The notes: generated by a model not told the origin, from the letters alone. A DNA stretch of 64,000 bases from Hahella sp. KA22 (GCF_004135205.1 NZ_CP035490.1:2311501-2375500), one strand, 5' to 3'. Shown: positions 1-9,466, numbered from the stretch's first letter. Made by a program: numbers and translations.

Positions 1-102
1 TGACCGACCTCAACCCATGGGGCCGGTTACAAAAAGCGAGGGGAGTTGAAAGGTGTGGATTTTGGCGGCCAATGATGACCGCCAGTTTCCGTCAATCAGC
101 CC

Positions 103-927
103 TTAGAATGTTTCGCTGACTTCCGCAGAGTTATGCTCCATGATCTGGGGCGCGCCGTACACCGCCACCTGATCGTTCAGGTAAATCAACTCGACGCGAC
201 GGTTCTTCTCATGATGAGAGGAGGTCAGCAACGGCTCGCGGCTTCCCCAGCCGAAAACTTCCACCTGCTCGGGACGGGCGCCGTTGTTCAAAAGGTAATC
301 CGCTACACGCTGCGCACGCTCTTCAGACAGCCGCTCGTTGTAGGTGGCCTGGCCGGATGCGTCAGTATGTCCGTGTATTTGGATTTGATAGTTAGGATGC
401 ACGCTAAGAAAATCCGCATGCTGTTTCAGCGCCGACATATCTTCCTGGTTCAGATTGGATTTTTCCAATGGGTAGAAGATAACGCGGGGTTGAGGTGGTT
501 CGACGCCAGCGAACTGGTTCGCGCCGCCATACTCTTTTTCCAGGGCTGCGGCTGTTGCGTCGTCAAGTACTAGAACAGTCATATCATTTCCCTCCGTGGT
601 CGAGGCGCTTGTTACTTCGGTTGTTGTGCTGTCAGTGGTTGTTCCTGCAGCGTTTATTGTTTCAGCGGCGTTCGATGTCGTTATTTCTGGGTTGTCATCG
701 GCCTGGGATAAACCGTAGCTATACAGCTCATCGGCTTCCGAAGTTGACACATCCCTATTATTGTCGGCGACTTCCACGTTATGGGCCGCTGACTTTACAG
801 CAAAGTCTTCGGAAGGTGAAGACTCAGGCGTTAGATTTTGCGAGCTGCAGGCTGCGATCATGGCCACGGAAAACAGAGTGGCGCTGATGCGGGTGAATTT
901 ATTCGGGTTCAGTACGGGGTGTTTCAT
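103..927 (-). CDS. OmpA-family outer membrane lipoprotein
   Basis: A 274-residue protein. The first 27 residues are a lipoprotein signal with a lipobox ending in Cys27 (IAAC). A low-complexity Ser/Thr/Ala/Glu-rich linker runs to about residue 120. The C-terminal 120 residues are an OmpA-like peptidoglycan-binding domain with the typical HGHTDASG and NERLSEERAQRV motifs. Proteins of this build are anchored in the outer membrane by lipid and hold the peptidoglycan. Seen: lipobox and OmpA motifs. Known: the family tethers envelope layers. Inferred: structural role. No partner gene is adjacent; the next gene upstream on the same strand starts at 1888 and is separated by about 140 bases. Confidence 0.85.
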   Translation of the reverse strand: MKHPVLNPNKFTRISATLFSVAMIAACSSQNLTPESSPSEDFAVKSAAHNVEVADNNRDVSTSEADELYSYGLSQADDNPEITTSNAAETINAAGTTTDSTTTEVTSASTTEGNDMTVLVLDDATAAALEKEYGGANQFAGVEPPQPRVIFYPLEKSNLNQEDMSALKQHADFLSVHPNYQIQIHGHTDASGQATYNERLSEERAQRVADYLLNNGARPEQVEVFGWGSREPLLTSSHHEKNRRVELIYLNDQVAVYGAPQIMEHNSAEVSETF

Positions 928-1069
928 GTCTCTGTCCTGTTCTGTTGTTGCCTTGTGATTGTCATTACAACAACGAAATCAGGCGCGGCTATGGGCCCTC
1001 CAGGGCAATGCGCTGACGAATCATGGCCAAATATGGCGGGTGTCCTGTTTAGGCTGTCTATAGGCTGAC

Positions 1070-1888
1070 TCAAGTACGGAGTCGCGTGGGCTCCACCGGC
1101 GCACATAAAGGTGTGAGCCAATTGAGCAATTGCAGCCGCAACCAGTGCGGGTCTTCCACCGGCAGATCGTGCCCGGCTGTAGGATGCGTGACGCAACGGG
1201 TTTGCCAGGCCTGCGCCATGGCGATAGAGCATTCCGGGTCCACCAGTTTGTCGCCAAGACTGCACACAATCAGGCAGGGCCGGTTCGGCGCGAAATCAAA
1301 TGGGCAACTGAAACGCGCCGCCGCCGCCAGCTGACGCAGAGCATTGATTGTGCGCACTGGGCGCTTACGGCTCCAGCCGGTCCAGACACGCAAGCGCTCA
1401 CGAGTACGCAGTAAAGGAGATAGCGTGAGCTGCATAATCAGTTTCTCCCTGCGGGCAGTGGTGACGCCGACGCCTTTCAGCACCTTGGGCCATACCCGCA
1501 GCCGCAGACGGCTCCACGGCGCGCCATAGGGACGCATGCTGGCGTTGATCAGCGCCAGTCCCGCGACATCTTCAGGATGATTATAGGTCCATTGCGTGGC
1601 TAACATACCGCCCATGGATAATCCCACCAGCACCAGAGGGCGCTTTGTTTCCCAGTGTTCTCGCAGGTCGGAGATCATACTGGCGATGGTGGCGGGGGTG
1701 GTCTCCTGGTTGCGAACGCCGTTGCCGGGAATATCCAGGGTGTGCACGCGAACGTCCAGACCCTTTGCGTCCAGGGCGTCCTGCAACAAGGCGTCAAAGC
1801 CTTCCCAATGACGTCCGTCGCGCATCCATCCCCGCAGCAGGATCAAGTCATATTGATTTCGCGCCGGAAACTCATGGGCCTGGTTCAT
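1070..1888 (-). CDS. alpha/beta hydrolase
   Basis: A 272-residue single-domain alpha/beta hydrolase. The nucleophile elbow GLSMGG places the catalytic Ser at residue 91; a likely acid lies in the GDKLVD segment and the catalytic His in AGHDLP near residue 237. There is no signal peptide, so it is cytoplasmic. Its ATG lies two bases past the stop of the upstream M14 peptidase gene (1891-2931), so the two are almost certainly co-transcribed and translationally coupled. The substrate cannot be read from sequence; esterase or thioesterase activity is the general expectation for the family. The start is well fixed by the tight junction. Confidence 0.8.
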   Translation of the reverse strand: MNQAHEFPARNQYDLILLRGWMRDGRHWEGFDALLQDALDAKGLDVRVHTLDIPGNGVRNQETTPATIASMISDLREHWETKRPLVLVGLSMGGMLATQWTYNHPEDVAGLALINASMRPYGAPWSRLRLRVWPKVLKGVGVTTARREKLIMQLTLSPLLRTRERLRVWTGWSRKRPVRTINALRQLAAAARFSCPFDFAPNRPCLIVCSLGDKLVDPECSIAMAQAWQTRCVTHPTAGHDLPVEDPHWLRLQLLNWLTPLCAPVEPTRLRT

Positions 1889-1890
1889 CG

Positions 1891-2931
1891 TCAGGACTCA
1901 TACCACAGGGATAACGCCGCCAGTTCATAGTGTTTGCGCTGGTGTTTGTCCGGCAGCCAATTGCCGTAAGAGCGCACGGCGTTTTTCAGAAAGTCGATGA
2001 AGATAAGGTGGCGGCGCAGTACGCGGCGCAACCGGTGGGGAAGCACGGGATGGAAGAAACCCAGTAACTGGATAAGCTGGCGCGGATTTTTTTTGATCCA
2101 GAGCCAGGACCCCATTTCCATGGTGATAGGCAGGAACAGGCGGTTGCCGGCTTTCGCCTCCATGTACAGGTAGTCCCATAAGTCGCCGTGGGAGGTGTAG
2201 ACCCTGGACTGCGGTTCGAAGGTGTAGACATGGTTGGGATAGGTTTCGAACAGCAGGTTGCGCAGCGCGAAGATCTCCGGCAGGTGATAAATCGGCTCTT
2301 TGCTGTAGGCGTAGGGAAACCAGATCTGGTCGTTGAAACCGAAGCCCGAGTGGCAGTCCAGCGCCATACTGAACGGCGCGGGAAACAGACGTTCCCGAAT
2401 AAAATCACAGAGAGCCACCGCCTCTTTCTGCATCGGTTGTCCCTTCTGGCCGCGATACCAGGGGATACGCGTGGTCAGACGATGGCCGCCCAGCAGGGGC
2501 GGGACGCGGGCTTCCGCGTCCACCGGCGCGTTGCGCATCAGGTCTATGCCATTACCGTTGGCGCGGGTCTTGCGCATCATGCCTGCCGGGTTAAGGGCGG
2601 GAAGAAAATATAGTTGCAGGTGATTCAGTTCTTCCTTCAGTCCTTCATCCCAGATCAGCTGCTTCAGCAAGGATTCCATAAAGGCCAGGATAACCTGCGT
2701 GCCTATTTTCTCCAGACCGTGCACGCCGCCAGTGAGGGCCAGCGCGGGTTTATCAGGGCCGGCGGCGCCGACTTTGATCAGGTACAGCGGCAGTCGGTAG
2801 CCGCGGAACTCAACGGTATCCAGGATTTCGTGCTGGACATTGCCGCCGCCGAGTTCAATTAACTGCTGGATTTTATTCAGTTCATTAACCGGAAAATGAA
2901 TTTTCGGATACATAAAGCTGAGGGGTCCCAT
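1891..2931 (-). CDS. M14-type zinc carboxypeptidase family protein
   Basis: A 346-residue protein with the zinc-binding HGLE signature (HxxE) at residues 71-74, a second histidine in LDCHSGFG, and a possible catalytic Glu in ITMEMGSW. These are the landmarks of the M14 / succinylglutamate-desuccinylase-like group. The hydrolysed bond (peptide C-terminus or N-acyl amino acid) is not determined by the sequence. No signal peptide is seen, so it should act in the cytoplasm. It is first in a two-gene operon with the alpha/beta hydrolase. The start is uncertain: Met7 (2913) is an alternative and neither has a clear Shine-Dalgarno sequence. Confidence 0.75.
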   Translation of the reverse strand: MGPLSFMYPKIHFPVNELNKIQQLIELGGGNVQHEILDTVEFRGYRLPLYLIKVGAAGPDKPALALTGGVHGLEKIGTQVILAFMESLLKQLIWDEGLKEELNHLQLYFLPALNPAGMMRKTRANGNGIDLMRNAPVDAEARVPPLLGGHRLTTRIPWYRGQKGQPMQKEAVALCDFIRERLFPAPFSMALDCHSGFGFNDQIWFPYAYSKEPIYHLPEIFALRNLLFETYPNHVYTFEPQSRVYTSHGDLWDYLYMEAKAGNRLFLPITMEMGSWLWIKKNPRQLIQLLGFFHPVLPHRLRRVLRRHLIFIDFLKNAVRSYGNWLPDKHQRKHYELAALSLWYES

Positions 2932-3101
2932 TCAGTCAGGCGTCCGCCAAGCGTTGCAACGCCGTCGTCAGGGTGAAAGCGGCGTCGCATCCTTTCAATA
3001 AAGGGTAGAGCCTATGCTGTAATCATGAAAGTACTGTGACGTAATCGTCCGATAGAATGAAATTTGCGTTAAACCTTAGCCGCCGATCTGTAACTATGCT
3101 T

Positions 3102-3107
3102 ATAATT
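3102..3107 (+). promoter_or_regulatory. probable sigma-70 -10 element
   Basis: A perfect TATAAT, about 30 bases before the preferred start at 3137. No good -35 box is seen at the usual distance. Direct reading only; the transcription start is not known. Confidence 0.4.
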
Positions 3108-3136
3108 CGGTAGTAAGTGTGTATGAGGTGTATAGA

Positions 3137-3955
3137 ATGTTTCGTCGGACGTTATTGATTTTAGCGCTCAGCTTCGCCTGTCAGGCTAACGCGGACTCCC
3201 TGGCGCCGGAGCATGAAATGCGCAGATTGTTATTTGTCGCCGAAGAGAGCATCGAAGCGGAAAGGTTCGCCCAGGCGCAGGAGGCGCTGGATAAAGTTGC
3301 TGAGCTCAACATTACGCCAACGGTCCAATACTATTTCTACCGGGGGCGGGTGGCGATGAAATCGGGCGAATACGAGAAAGCGCGTGAAGCCTTTGTTCGT
3401 TACGTCAATCTCGCCGGCAGTGACGGCGATTACTACGAGGAGAGCCTGCGCGCCATTACGCGTCTGGATGACCAGCTCAAGCCGCCCAAACAGACGGCGG
3501 AGTCCACCTCCATTGATTGGAGTAAAGTGGTGGAGAACGGCAGCGGCGAATACCTGCAGAAGTTGCGTGGACTTTACCTGGCGGGATCTGATCAGAGCGC
3601 GCTGGTGCAGCATATCAACAGTCTGTTGGCCGCCAATGTCTACATTCCCTCCCGCATACGCAAGCTGAATGAAGAAGAAGGCATCGTTTATCGCGTCAGC
3701 GTTAATTCACGGAACGAAATCGTCCTGCAGGAAACCAATTACCTGAGTGCGAACGTCAGCCACAATGTCTCCCGCTTTAAAGTGTTCGGCGTCGATCCCT
3801 ATGTTCGCACCGGCTGTGATTTGAATCAGCGCGCCTGTTGGCTGTGGAATCCTGAAAATCAGGATGAAAAATGGCTGATGATCACAGAAAACAAAAGTGC
3901 GGTGGATGAGTTGAGCCGCGCTATGACGGAACTGATAAAACTGCTGCAAAGCTGA
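3137..3955 (+). CDS. periplasmic TPR-like protein of unknown function
   Basis: A 272-residue protein. An in-frame GTG at 3119 would add six residues, but the ATG at 3137 has a GAGG about eight bases upstream and is followed directly by a clean signal peptide (MFRRTLLIL...CQANA), so I prefer it. After the signal come two helix-turn-helix units resembling TPR repeats (about residues 30-110), then a C-terminal region of about 150 residues with two closely spaced cysteines (GCDLNQRACW) that could form a disulfide. I do not recognise a named family. It is transcribed divergently from the M14/hydrolase operon. Confidence 0.65.
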   Translation: MFRRTLLILALSFACQANADSLAPEHEMRRLLFVAEESIEAERFAQAQEALDKVAELNITPTVQYYFYRGRVAMKSGEYEKAREAFVRYVNLAGSDGDYYEESLRAITRLDDQLKPPKQTAESTSIDWSKVVENGSGEYLQKLRGLYLAGSDQSALVQHINSLLAANVYIPSRIRKLNEEEGIVYRVSVNSRNEIVLQETNYLSANVSHNVSRFKVFGVDPYVRTGCDLNQRACWLWNPENQDEKWLMITENKSAVDELSRAMTELIKLLQS

Positions 3956-3996
3956 TAATGGCGCGGCGTGGGGTTAACAGACGTCGCGCCGTATTT

Positions 3997-4302
3997 CTAA
4001 CGGATGGCGTTGTCGGCTTTGATGGGTTGGGCTGGCGTTGATTGGGCGACTGTCGGCGTGCGCGACCACTTCATTTCTTCACTGCAGGTTTCAGAATACG
4101 CGCATATCGACGAGACGGCGCTGACCGGCGTCGCTTTTTCCAGGTTCACCTGAGGCAGGCTGAAATCGTATCTCTTTTCCTTGATAGGCGGCGTTCCCTG
4201 CAGTTTGGACACGATGGCGCTCGCCAGTATGAAGCACAGACCTATCAGGGCCGCTTTGTAAAACGAAAATCGGATCATAAAAGGGCTTTCTGGCGCTGAC
4301 AC
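3997..4302 (-). CDS. small single-pass membrane protein, unknown
   Basis: Up to 101 residues. A hydrophobic stretch (about residues 13-31, AALIGLCFILASAIVS) looks like a membrane anchor or uncleaved signal; the rest is polar with two cysteines (SICAYSETC). The start may be the GTG at 4302 or an ATG at 4278; neither has a good ribosome site. It lies about 100 bases downstream of the CHASE2 kinase gene on the same strand and could be the tail of that operon. No family recognised, and it could be a chance ORF. Confidence 0.4.
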   Translation of the reverse strand: MSAPESPFMIRFSFYKAALIGLCFILASAIVSKLQGTPPIKEKRYDFSLPQVNLEKATPVSAVSSICAYSETCSEEMKWSRTPTVAQSTPAQPIKADNAIR

Positions 4303-4407
4303 TATGTGTATCTAAGCGCTGTTTGCAGGAGAGTTCCCTCAAGTATCTCCGAAAACGCCCAATACGGAAGCGGGCTGCTGTGAAACACTGTCAAATGTGC
4401 GCTGACG

Positions 4408-7014
4408 TCACTCTGCGTCAGGCAACTCGATCACGAATTCCGTCCCTTCGCCCAGTGCGCTATTCACTTGGATCGCGCCGCCATGGCGGTCGATAACCAG
4501 TTTGACGAATCGCAAGCCCAAACCGCTGCCTTGCACGCCCTGTTGTTCTGAGGCGTGGGTGCGACGAAAGCGTTCAAACAGGTAGGGGATTTCTGAGGCG
4601 GCGATGCCTGGCCCCTGGTCGCGCAAATGAATCAGAGTACTGGCGTCGGCTTTTACCAGCTTCAGTTCAATGCTGTGGTTCTGCGGCGTGAATTTGACCG
4701 CGTTCTGTAACAGGTTGACCAGGGCTCGCTCTAGCAGGTCCGCATTGGCTTTGATGGGCAATGAGTCCTCTTCGCAGTACACCTGCACCGCAATGCCGCG
4801 GGTGAGAGCGCTGGGTGAGATGGAGTCCACTGCGTTATCCACGATGTCCAACAGCTCGCAGTCGTAAAAATGAATGTGGTCCGCCGCTTCCACCCGCGCC
4901 AGTTGCAGGAAGGCTTCCGCCATGCCCAGGCTTTTTTGCGTCAGTTCACGGGCGGCGTCAATCTTGGACGCCAGTTTGGCGTCGGGCAGCGCTGCGCTGA
5001 GGGTGTCCAGCAACGCCAGCTGTGAGGCCAGCGGCGCGCGCAGGTCGTGAGAGATGAAGTGAATGGTCTCCAGGCGTTTTTGCTGGGCCTCATGTATGGG
5101 TGTGATATCGGAGAAGTTGACGATAATGCCGTTGGCGTTCAAATGGGTGAAGCGCATGGGCGCCAGGGATATCAGGACCGCAGTGTTGCGGGTGTGTAAT
5201 TCCATGGACTGCGCTTCGCCCGCCACCAGCACTTTACGCACGACGGAATCCCACAGCGCCGGCGTGAACTTATTGGCGATAGGCATGCATTCGGCGATAT
5301 AGGCGTTGGCGGTCGCGTTGGCGCTGAGCCAGCGGCTGGCATGTTCGTTCAGATATAAAATACGGCCGACTTCATCCCCCACCAGCACGCCGTCGGGCAT
5401 GTTGGCGATGGTTTCGGATACGAACTTGCGCATGTCGCGGATGGCGGCGATGGCGAAGCGGACCTGGGATATACGGCGATCAATAAGTTCGCTGGAAGGC
5501 TGACGGAGGGTGGTTTTCTGCATCAGTCGGGGATACAGACGTTGCAGGTAGTCGGCGGTCTGCTGGAGCTGGTCAGGATGATCTTCGAAGCGCATGTATA
5601 GCGCCATTTTGCCGACCGCGTCAGATACGGGCAGAAGGATCTCCATCATGCCCGCGTCGGCGTTCAAATCGATACGCTGCTGTCCCCCCGGGGCGATTTC
5701 GCGAAACTCCCACAGGGCGGGCTTAAGCAGACGGGTGACTTGTTGCGCCCATTGCTGAGGGGAGTCGTAGATGTCGCCCTGTTGCAGACGCGGCTCCTCC
5801 TCCAGTCGCTTCAATTCCTGATTCAGAAACTGATTGAGGCGGCTCAGGCGTCGCCAGCTCCAGAAAGGGTAGGCGAACACCAGGGAGAGCACGACCGCCG
5901 CCGGCGGATACCATTGGTGGTCCATCATCAGCAGCAAATAACTGAACACCAGTACTGACAGCGCCAGGGCGAGGGTCAATGGCAGGTTCTTCTCCGGCGA
6001 CACCCGTGGATACACCAGAGCGGCGATCAGCACCAGACTGAGCGACAGCAGATATTGCCAGGAGGGAGAAATCAGGCGGTGCATGTTTTTGCGCACCAAT
6101 CCCTCGAAGACGTTGGCGTGCACTTCCACTCCCGCCATGCTGGTGGAGGCGCCGGATACCGGCGTCGGCAGGAAATCCCCCAGACCGGCGGCGGTGGCTC
6201 CGACAAATACGACCCGGTTCTGGAAATAGTCAGGAGGAAGCTCGCCATGCATGACCTCGCTGTAAGACAGCGTGGGGAAGCTGCCCGGCGGCCCGATAAA
6301 GGGGATCAGGCGATACTGCTCGCGGACGTTGAAGGCGCCGCCGTTATCCTGCTCCTCTTTCTTCTGGTGTTCGTCGGGATACAGGTTCTGATAGACCGAT
6401 AGCGCCAGACTCGGCCAATGGCTGTCTCCCAGGCCCTGATACAGATATAACCCCCGCGCGATGCCGTCGGCGTCCAATTCCATCTGGGCGTGTCCCAGAC
6501 CCTCTGCAGTGTCGATAAACTGCGCGATGGGCAGAATTTCAGTAAGGTGGCCGGTATTGCCGACATGATCGATATGCAGGGGCAGAAACACCTTGCCGGA
6601 TTCCGCCATGGCTTGAGCGAAGTCCTGGTCAGCCTCCGGAGAACTGTGTTCTGACAGCAGCAGATCGAACGCTACTGCGCGGGCGCCGGAATTGCGCAGG
6701 CGTTTGATCAGGGCGGCGTGACGGTCTCGCGACCAGGGCCAGCGGCCGTACTCCAACAGGCTTTTTTCATCGATAGCGACGATAACGCTGGTTGTGCTGG
6801 TGCTGAGAGGACGCACCTTGAGGCAGAAATCGTAGAACAGGTAATCCAGCCGCTGCATCCAGCCGCTGGATATCAACAGAAAACAGAGACCCACCAGAAT
6901 GGCGGCGAAGAGATAGCGCTCGGTGACGGGAAAACCGCGGCTGTGACGGACTTGGGAAGCGTTGTCCCGCTGGGGCGGCGGGTTGGGCTGCGCATCAGGT
7001 TTGCCTGGGATCAT
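4408..7014 (-). CDS. CHASE2-domain sensor histidine kinase
   Basis: An 868-residue membrane sensor kinase. Order of parts: one transmembrane helix (about residues 34-52), a large periplasmic CHASE2 sensor domain (about 55-320), three closely spaced transmembrane helices (about 320-395), a linker, a PAS-like domain (about 535-640), a HisKA helix with the phospho-accepting His in FISHDLRAPL, and a HATPase domain with N box (LLQNAVKF), G1 (DQGPGIA), F box (LFERFRR) and G2 (GSGLGL). CHASE2 senses unknown extracytoplasmic signals. All kinase motifs are intact. It lies downstream of a FecR-domain gene and an OmpR-type regulator gene, which together should form one pathway. Confidence 0.93.
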   Translation of the reverse strand: MIPGKPDAQPNPPPQRDNASQVRHSRGFPVTERYLFAAILVGLCFLLISSGWMQRLDYLFYDFCLKVRPLSTSTTSVIVAIDEKSLLEYGRWPWSRDRHAALIKRLRNSGARAVAFDLLLSEHSSPEADQDFAQAMAESGKVFLPLHIDHVGNTGHLTEILPIAQFIDTAEGLGHAQMELDADGIARGLYLYQGLGDSHWPSLALSVYQNLYPDEHQKKEEQDNGGAFNVREQYRLIPFIGPPGSFPTLSYSEVMHGELPPDYFQNRVVFVGATAAGLGDFLPTPVSGASTSMAGVEVHANVFEGLVRKNMHRLISPSWQYLLSLSLVLIAALVYPRVSPEKNLPLTLALALSVLVFSYLLLMMDHQWYPPAAVVLSLVFAYPFWSWRRLSRLNQFLNQELKRLEEEPRLQQGDIYDSPQQWAQQVTRLLKPALWEFREIAPGGQQRIDLNADAGMMEILLPVSDAVGKMALYMRFEDHPDQLQQTADYLQRLYPRLMQKTTLRQPSSELIDRRISQVRFAIAAIRDMRKFVSETIANMPDGVLVGDEVGRILYLNEHASRWLSANATANAYIAECMPIANKFTPALWDSVVRKVLVAGEAQSMELHTRNTAVLISLAPMRFTHLNANGIIVNFSDITPIHEAQQKRLETIHFISHDLRAPLASQLALLDTLSAALPDAKLASKIDAARELTQKSLGMAEAFLQLARVEAADHIHFYDCELLDIVDNAVDSISPSALTRGIAVQVYCEEDSLPIKANADLLERALVNLLQNAVKFTPQNHSIELKLVKADASTLIHLRDQGPGIAASEIPYLFERFRRTHASEQQGVQGSGLGLRFVKLVIDRHGGAIQVNSALGEGTEFVIELPDAE

Positions 7015-7137
7015 CCCATAAGGGCCCTTATTGTTGTGAGCGAAATAGTGTTGTTTGTGAAATATTACTGTGAGTGAAATCGTCCTGAGTTTGCTTACGC
7101 CCGATTCGCTTCATGCAGATAACGGGGCTGGCGGAAT

Positions 7138-8718
7138 CTACGGCTCTATTCTGACCGCCTGGATCGCGCCGAAGTTCGACGAATAGAGCGGTCCTGCAAC
7201 CGGTCTGATGCGAATCCAGTAGGTCTTTTCCGGAGTCAGACGGAGATTGGCGGAGGTTTTCTCCACCTGTTGCTCTTCGATGACCCGGCTGAAAAATTCG
7301 TCTTCCGCCAACTGAAGTATATACCGGTCTGCATTGGCCACACTTTTCCAGAACACTTTCGCTTTTTCGTCAAAATAGTTCACCGCGATGACGTGGGTGT
7401 CGTCAAGCTTTCCCAGAATGGTGAATCTCCGCGGCTCGCTGTAGGAAAAATCGTCGCCGCCGGCCAGTGTGGCGATGCGCCAGAAATATTCGCCTGCATT
7501 CAGGTCGCGTTCGGCTTGGGCGCTGGAGATCGAAGAGAAGGGGGTGCGAGTGTAGAGGGCGGTGAACTGGGGATCGGCGGAGATTTCAAGGCTGGACATC
7601 TGGGTTGGCGTGTCCAGTCGCCAGCGGAAGACGGGGCGCGGCTCTCGCAGCAGCGCCCCCGTCAGCGGGGTAATCAGCTGCGCTGGCTCCGCCTTTTGCT
7701 CCACCCTGAAGCGCACTTCCGTATCCACGCCCTCCAATCCTCCCGGGTCCACCGCTCGCAGCAGTAAGCGGTAGTCGCCGTTACCCAGATCGGGCAACTC
7801 AACCAGGGGGGCGTCAATCTGCTGGGAAAAAACCGGCAGCTCCTTCCCATCGCCTTTAAATACTTCGATCACGTATGCCGTCGCATTGGTCACCGGGGCC
7901 CAGCTCAAGGTCACCGGGGCGGCGTTATACACTGCCGAGGCGGATACTTCCGGCGCTTCCGGTAATTGAATTTCGGAGAAAACAGAACCGGAGCCAACTG
8001 TGGCGCCTTGACCTTTATACAGTTTGCGGGAGGCGGTGGCGTTAGAGACTTCCACCACGCCCTCGGTGACTTCCGCCACCGTGACGTCGGCGGTCGCCCG
8101 CAGACGGAAAGCCGTACCGCGCACCGCCGCAACAGCGGAGGGCGTGGAGACTTCGTAGCGGGAGGCGGGGCCTCTGCGCGGCGTTACCTTCTGCTGCATT
8201 TTGCCGCGCAGCAGACGTAATCGCGTATCCACCATGCCAGTATCGCCGTAGTGTGTAAGGGTATTGAAGATCACGATAGATTGACGGGAAACCGTCAGTT
8301 CGCTGCCATCCGCGAAGCCAACCAGTGCGGAGCCTTCATCGGTTTTGATCTCATCTCCGATTTCGAGTTTGGCTTCCTGCGTCGCCAGCACGTAATGGGA
8401 GGTATGCGCTTTACGCAGCCAAACTTTGCCGCGCAGATTAAGTAGTGACGCGGATTGCGGATAGTGGCGCAGCCAGGCCACGGGAATTCTCAGCTGCGTG
8501 CCGGGCGTCAGCGACCAGGCGTCGTTGAGACTGTTATAACGCATGAGCGCGTCCCAGCCGCGATTAGGCGCAAGAAAGCGTTCACCGATGCTTTGCAGAC
8601 TGTCGTTGGGCCGGGTGGTGTAGGTCCACTCCATCTTGTCGGGTTCTTGGGCGAACCCGGCGAAGGAGAACCAACACAGGAACCAGAACCACAACAGGTG
8701 GCGTTTGCTCTGTTTCAA
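7138..8718 (-). CDS. periplasmic LysM/FecR-domain protein
   Basis: A 526-residue secreted protein with a signal peptide (about residues 1-23), a LysM-like module with a TTRPNDSLQSIGERF start and LTPGTQLRIP end (about 28-82), a FecR-type beta domain (about 115-235, with TVAEVTEGVVEVS), and a C-terminal half built of fibronectin-like beta modules. There is no TonB receptor or ECF sigma factor nearby, so this is not the classical FecIRA iron system. FecR domains next to CHASE2 sensors suggest a periplasmic ligand-binding partner; that is inference from position. It sits between the regulator (61 bases upstream) and the kinase (about 120 bases downstream). Confidence 0.85.
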   Translation of the reverse strand: MKQSKRHLLWFWFLCWFSFAGFAQEPDKMEWTYTTRPNDSLQSIGERFLAPNRGWDALMRYNSLNDAWSLTPGTQLRIPVAWLRHYPQSASLLNLRGKVWLRKAHTSHYVLATQEAKLEIGDEIKTDEGSALVGFADGSELTVSRQSIVIFNTLTHYGDTGMVDTRLRLLRGKMQQKVTPRRGPASRYEVSTPSAVAAVRGTAFRLRATADVTVAEVTEGVVEVSNATASRKLYKGQGATVGSGSVFSEIQLPEAPEVSASAVYNAAPVTLSWAPVTNATAYVIEVFKGDGKELPVFSQQIDAPLVELPDLGNGDYRLLLRAVDPGGLEGVDTEVRFRVEQKAEPAQLITPLTGALLREPRPVFRWRLDTPTQMSSLEISADPQFTALYTRTPFSSISSAQAERDLNAGEYFWRIATLAGGDDFSYSEPRRFTILGKLDDTHVIAVNYFDEKAKVFWKSVANADRYILQLAEDEFFSRVIEEQQVEKTSANLRLTPEKTYWIRIRPVAGPLYSSNFGAIQAVRIEP

Positions 8719-8779
8719 TCAGACTCCCAATATTCACCGTGTCGTCAATTGTTGGCCGCGATACCCGGACAATGGCGGC

Positions 8780-9466
8780 CTATTCCACTTCTTCCAGCCG
8801 ATAACCGTGCTGGTAGATGGTCTTAATGCGAAATCCGTTTTCCGGTTTGATTCCCAGTTTTCGCCGCAGACGGCTCATATGCGTGTCTACGGTGCGGGTA
8901 TTGATATCGCTACTGACGCCCCAGACCCGTTCCAGCAGGTACTTGCGCGACAGCAGGCGGCCTTTGTTTTCGAACAGAAACGTCGTCAGGTCGAAGTCTT
9001 TGTCCGTCAACGTCAGCGGCTCGCCGTTCAGTTGAATGGTCCGTTTCTTGTGGTTGATGCTGAAAGGGCCGTAACTGGCTTCTTCGGCATCAGTCTCCTC
9101 CGTGCGGTTTCTCCGACTCAGCGCTTTGAGCCGGGCGATGAGTTCGCCGGCGCGCGCCGGCTTCACCATGTAATCGTCGGCGCCGGCCTCCAGCGCCTCA
9201 ATAATGTCCTCTTCCGCCTCGCGCTGCGTCAGGAACAGCACCGGTATCGGCCATTCCTGTTGCTGCCGCACCTTGCGGAGAATATCGATGCCGTCCATAT
9301 CCGGCAGTTGCCAGTCCATGATGAGCAAATCGAAGCTGTCATGGGTGACGGCGAATAAAAAATCTTTCCCCGTGTTGTAATGGCGGCATTGAAAATCTGA
9401 GTTCCGCAGATTTAGCAATAGCTGGTCCGCCAGATTCTGGTCGTCTTCTAGAAGTCCGATTTTCAT
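8780..9466 (-). CDS. OmpR-family response regulator
   Basis: A 228-residue two-domain regulator. The receiver domain (1-120) has the acidic pocket EDD at residues 7-9, the phospho-acceptor Asp51 (LIMDWQLP), a Thr in FLTQ and the conserved Lys in MVKPARAGEL. The C-terminal winged helix (about 130-226) has the OmpR/PhoB pattern, including LSRKYLLERVWG and RTVDTHMSRLRRKLG. It should be phosphorylated by the CHASE2 kinase encoded two genes downstream. The divergent gene starting at 10083 shares its long upstream region and is a plausible target (inference). Confidence 0.93.
   Translation of the reverse strand: MKIGLLEDDQNLADQLLLNLRNSDFQCRHYNTGKDFLFAVTHDSFDLLIMDWQLPDMDGIDILRKVRQQQEWPIPVLFLTQREAEEDIIEALEAGADDYMVKPARAGELIARLKALSRRNRTEETDAEEASYGPFSINHKKRTIQLNGEPLTLTDKDFDLTTFLFENKGRLLSRKYLLERVWGVSSDINTRTVDTHMSRLRRKLGIKPENGFRIKTIYQHGYRLEEVE

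Noticed and set aside
7138-8718. Classical FecIRA iron-siderophore signalling
   Set aside because: FecR domain is present, but no ECF sigma factor or TonB-dependent receptor lies nearby and the neighbours form a two-component pair.
8636-9358. 240-residue plus-strand ORF
   Set aside because: Antisense to the response regulator; the real gene has all receiver and DNA-binding motifs.
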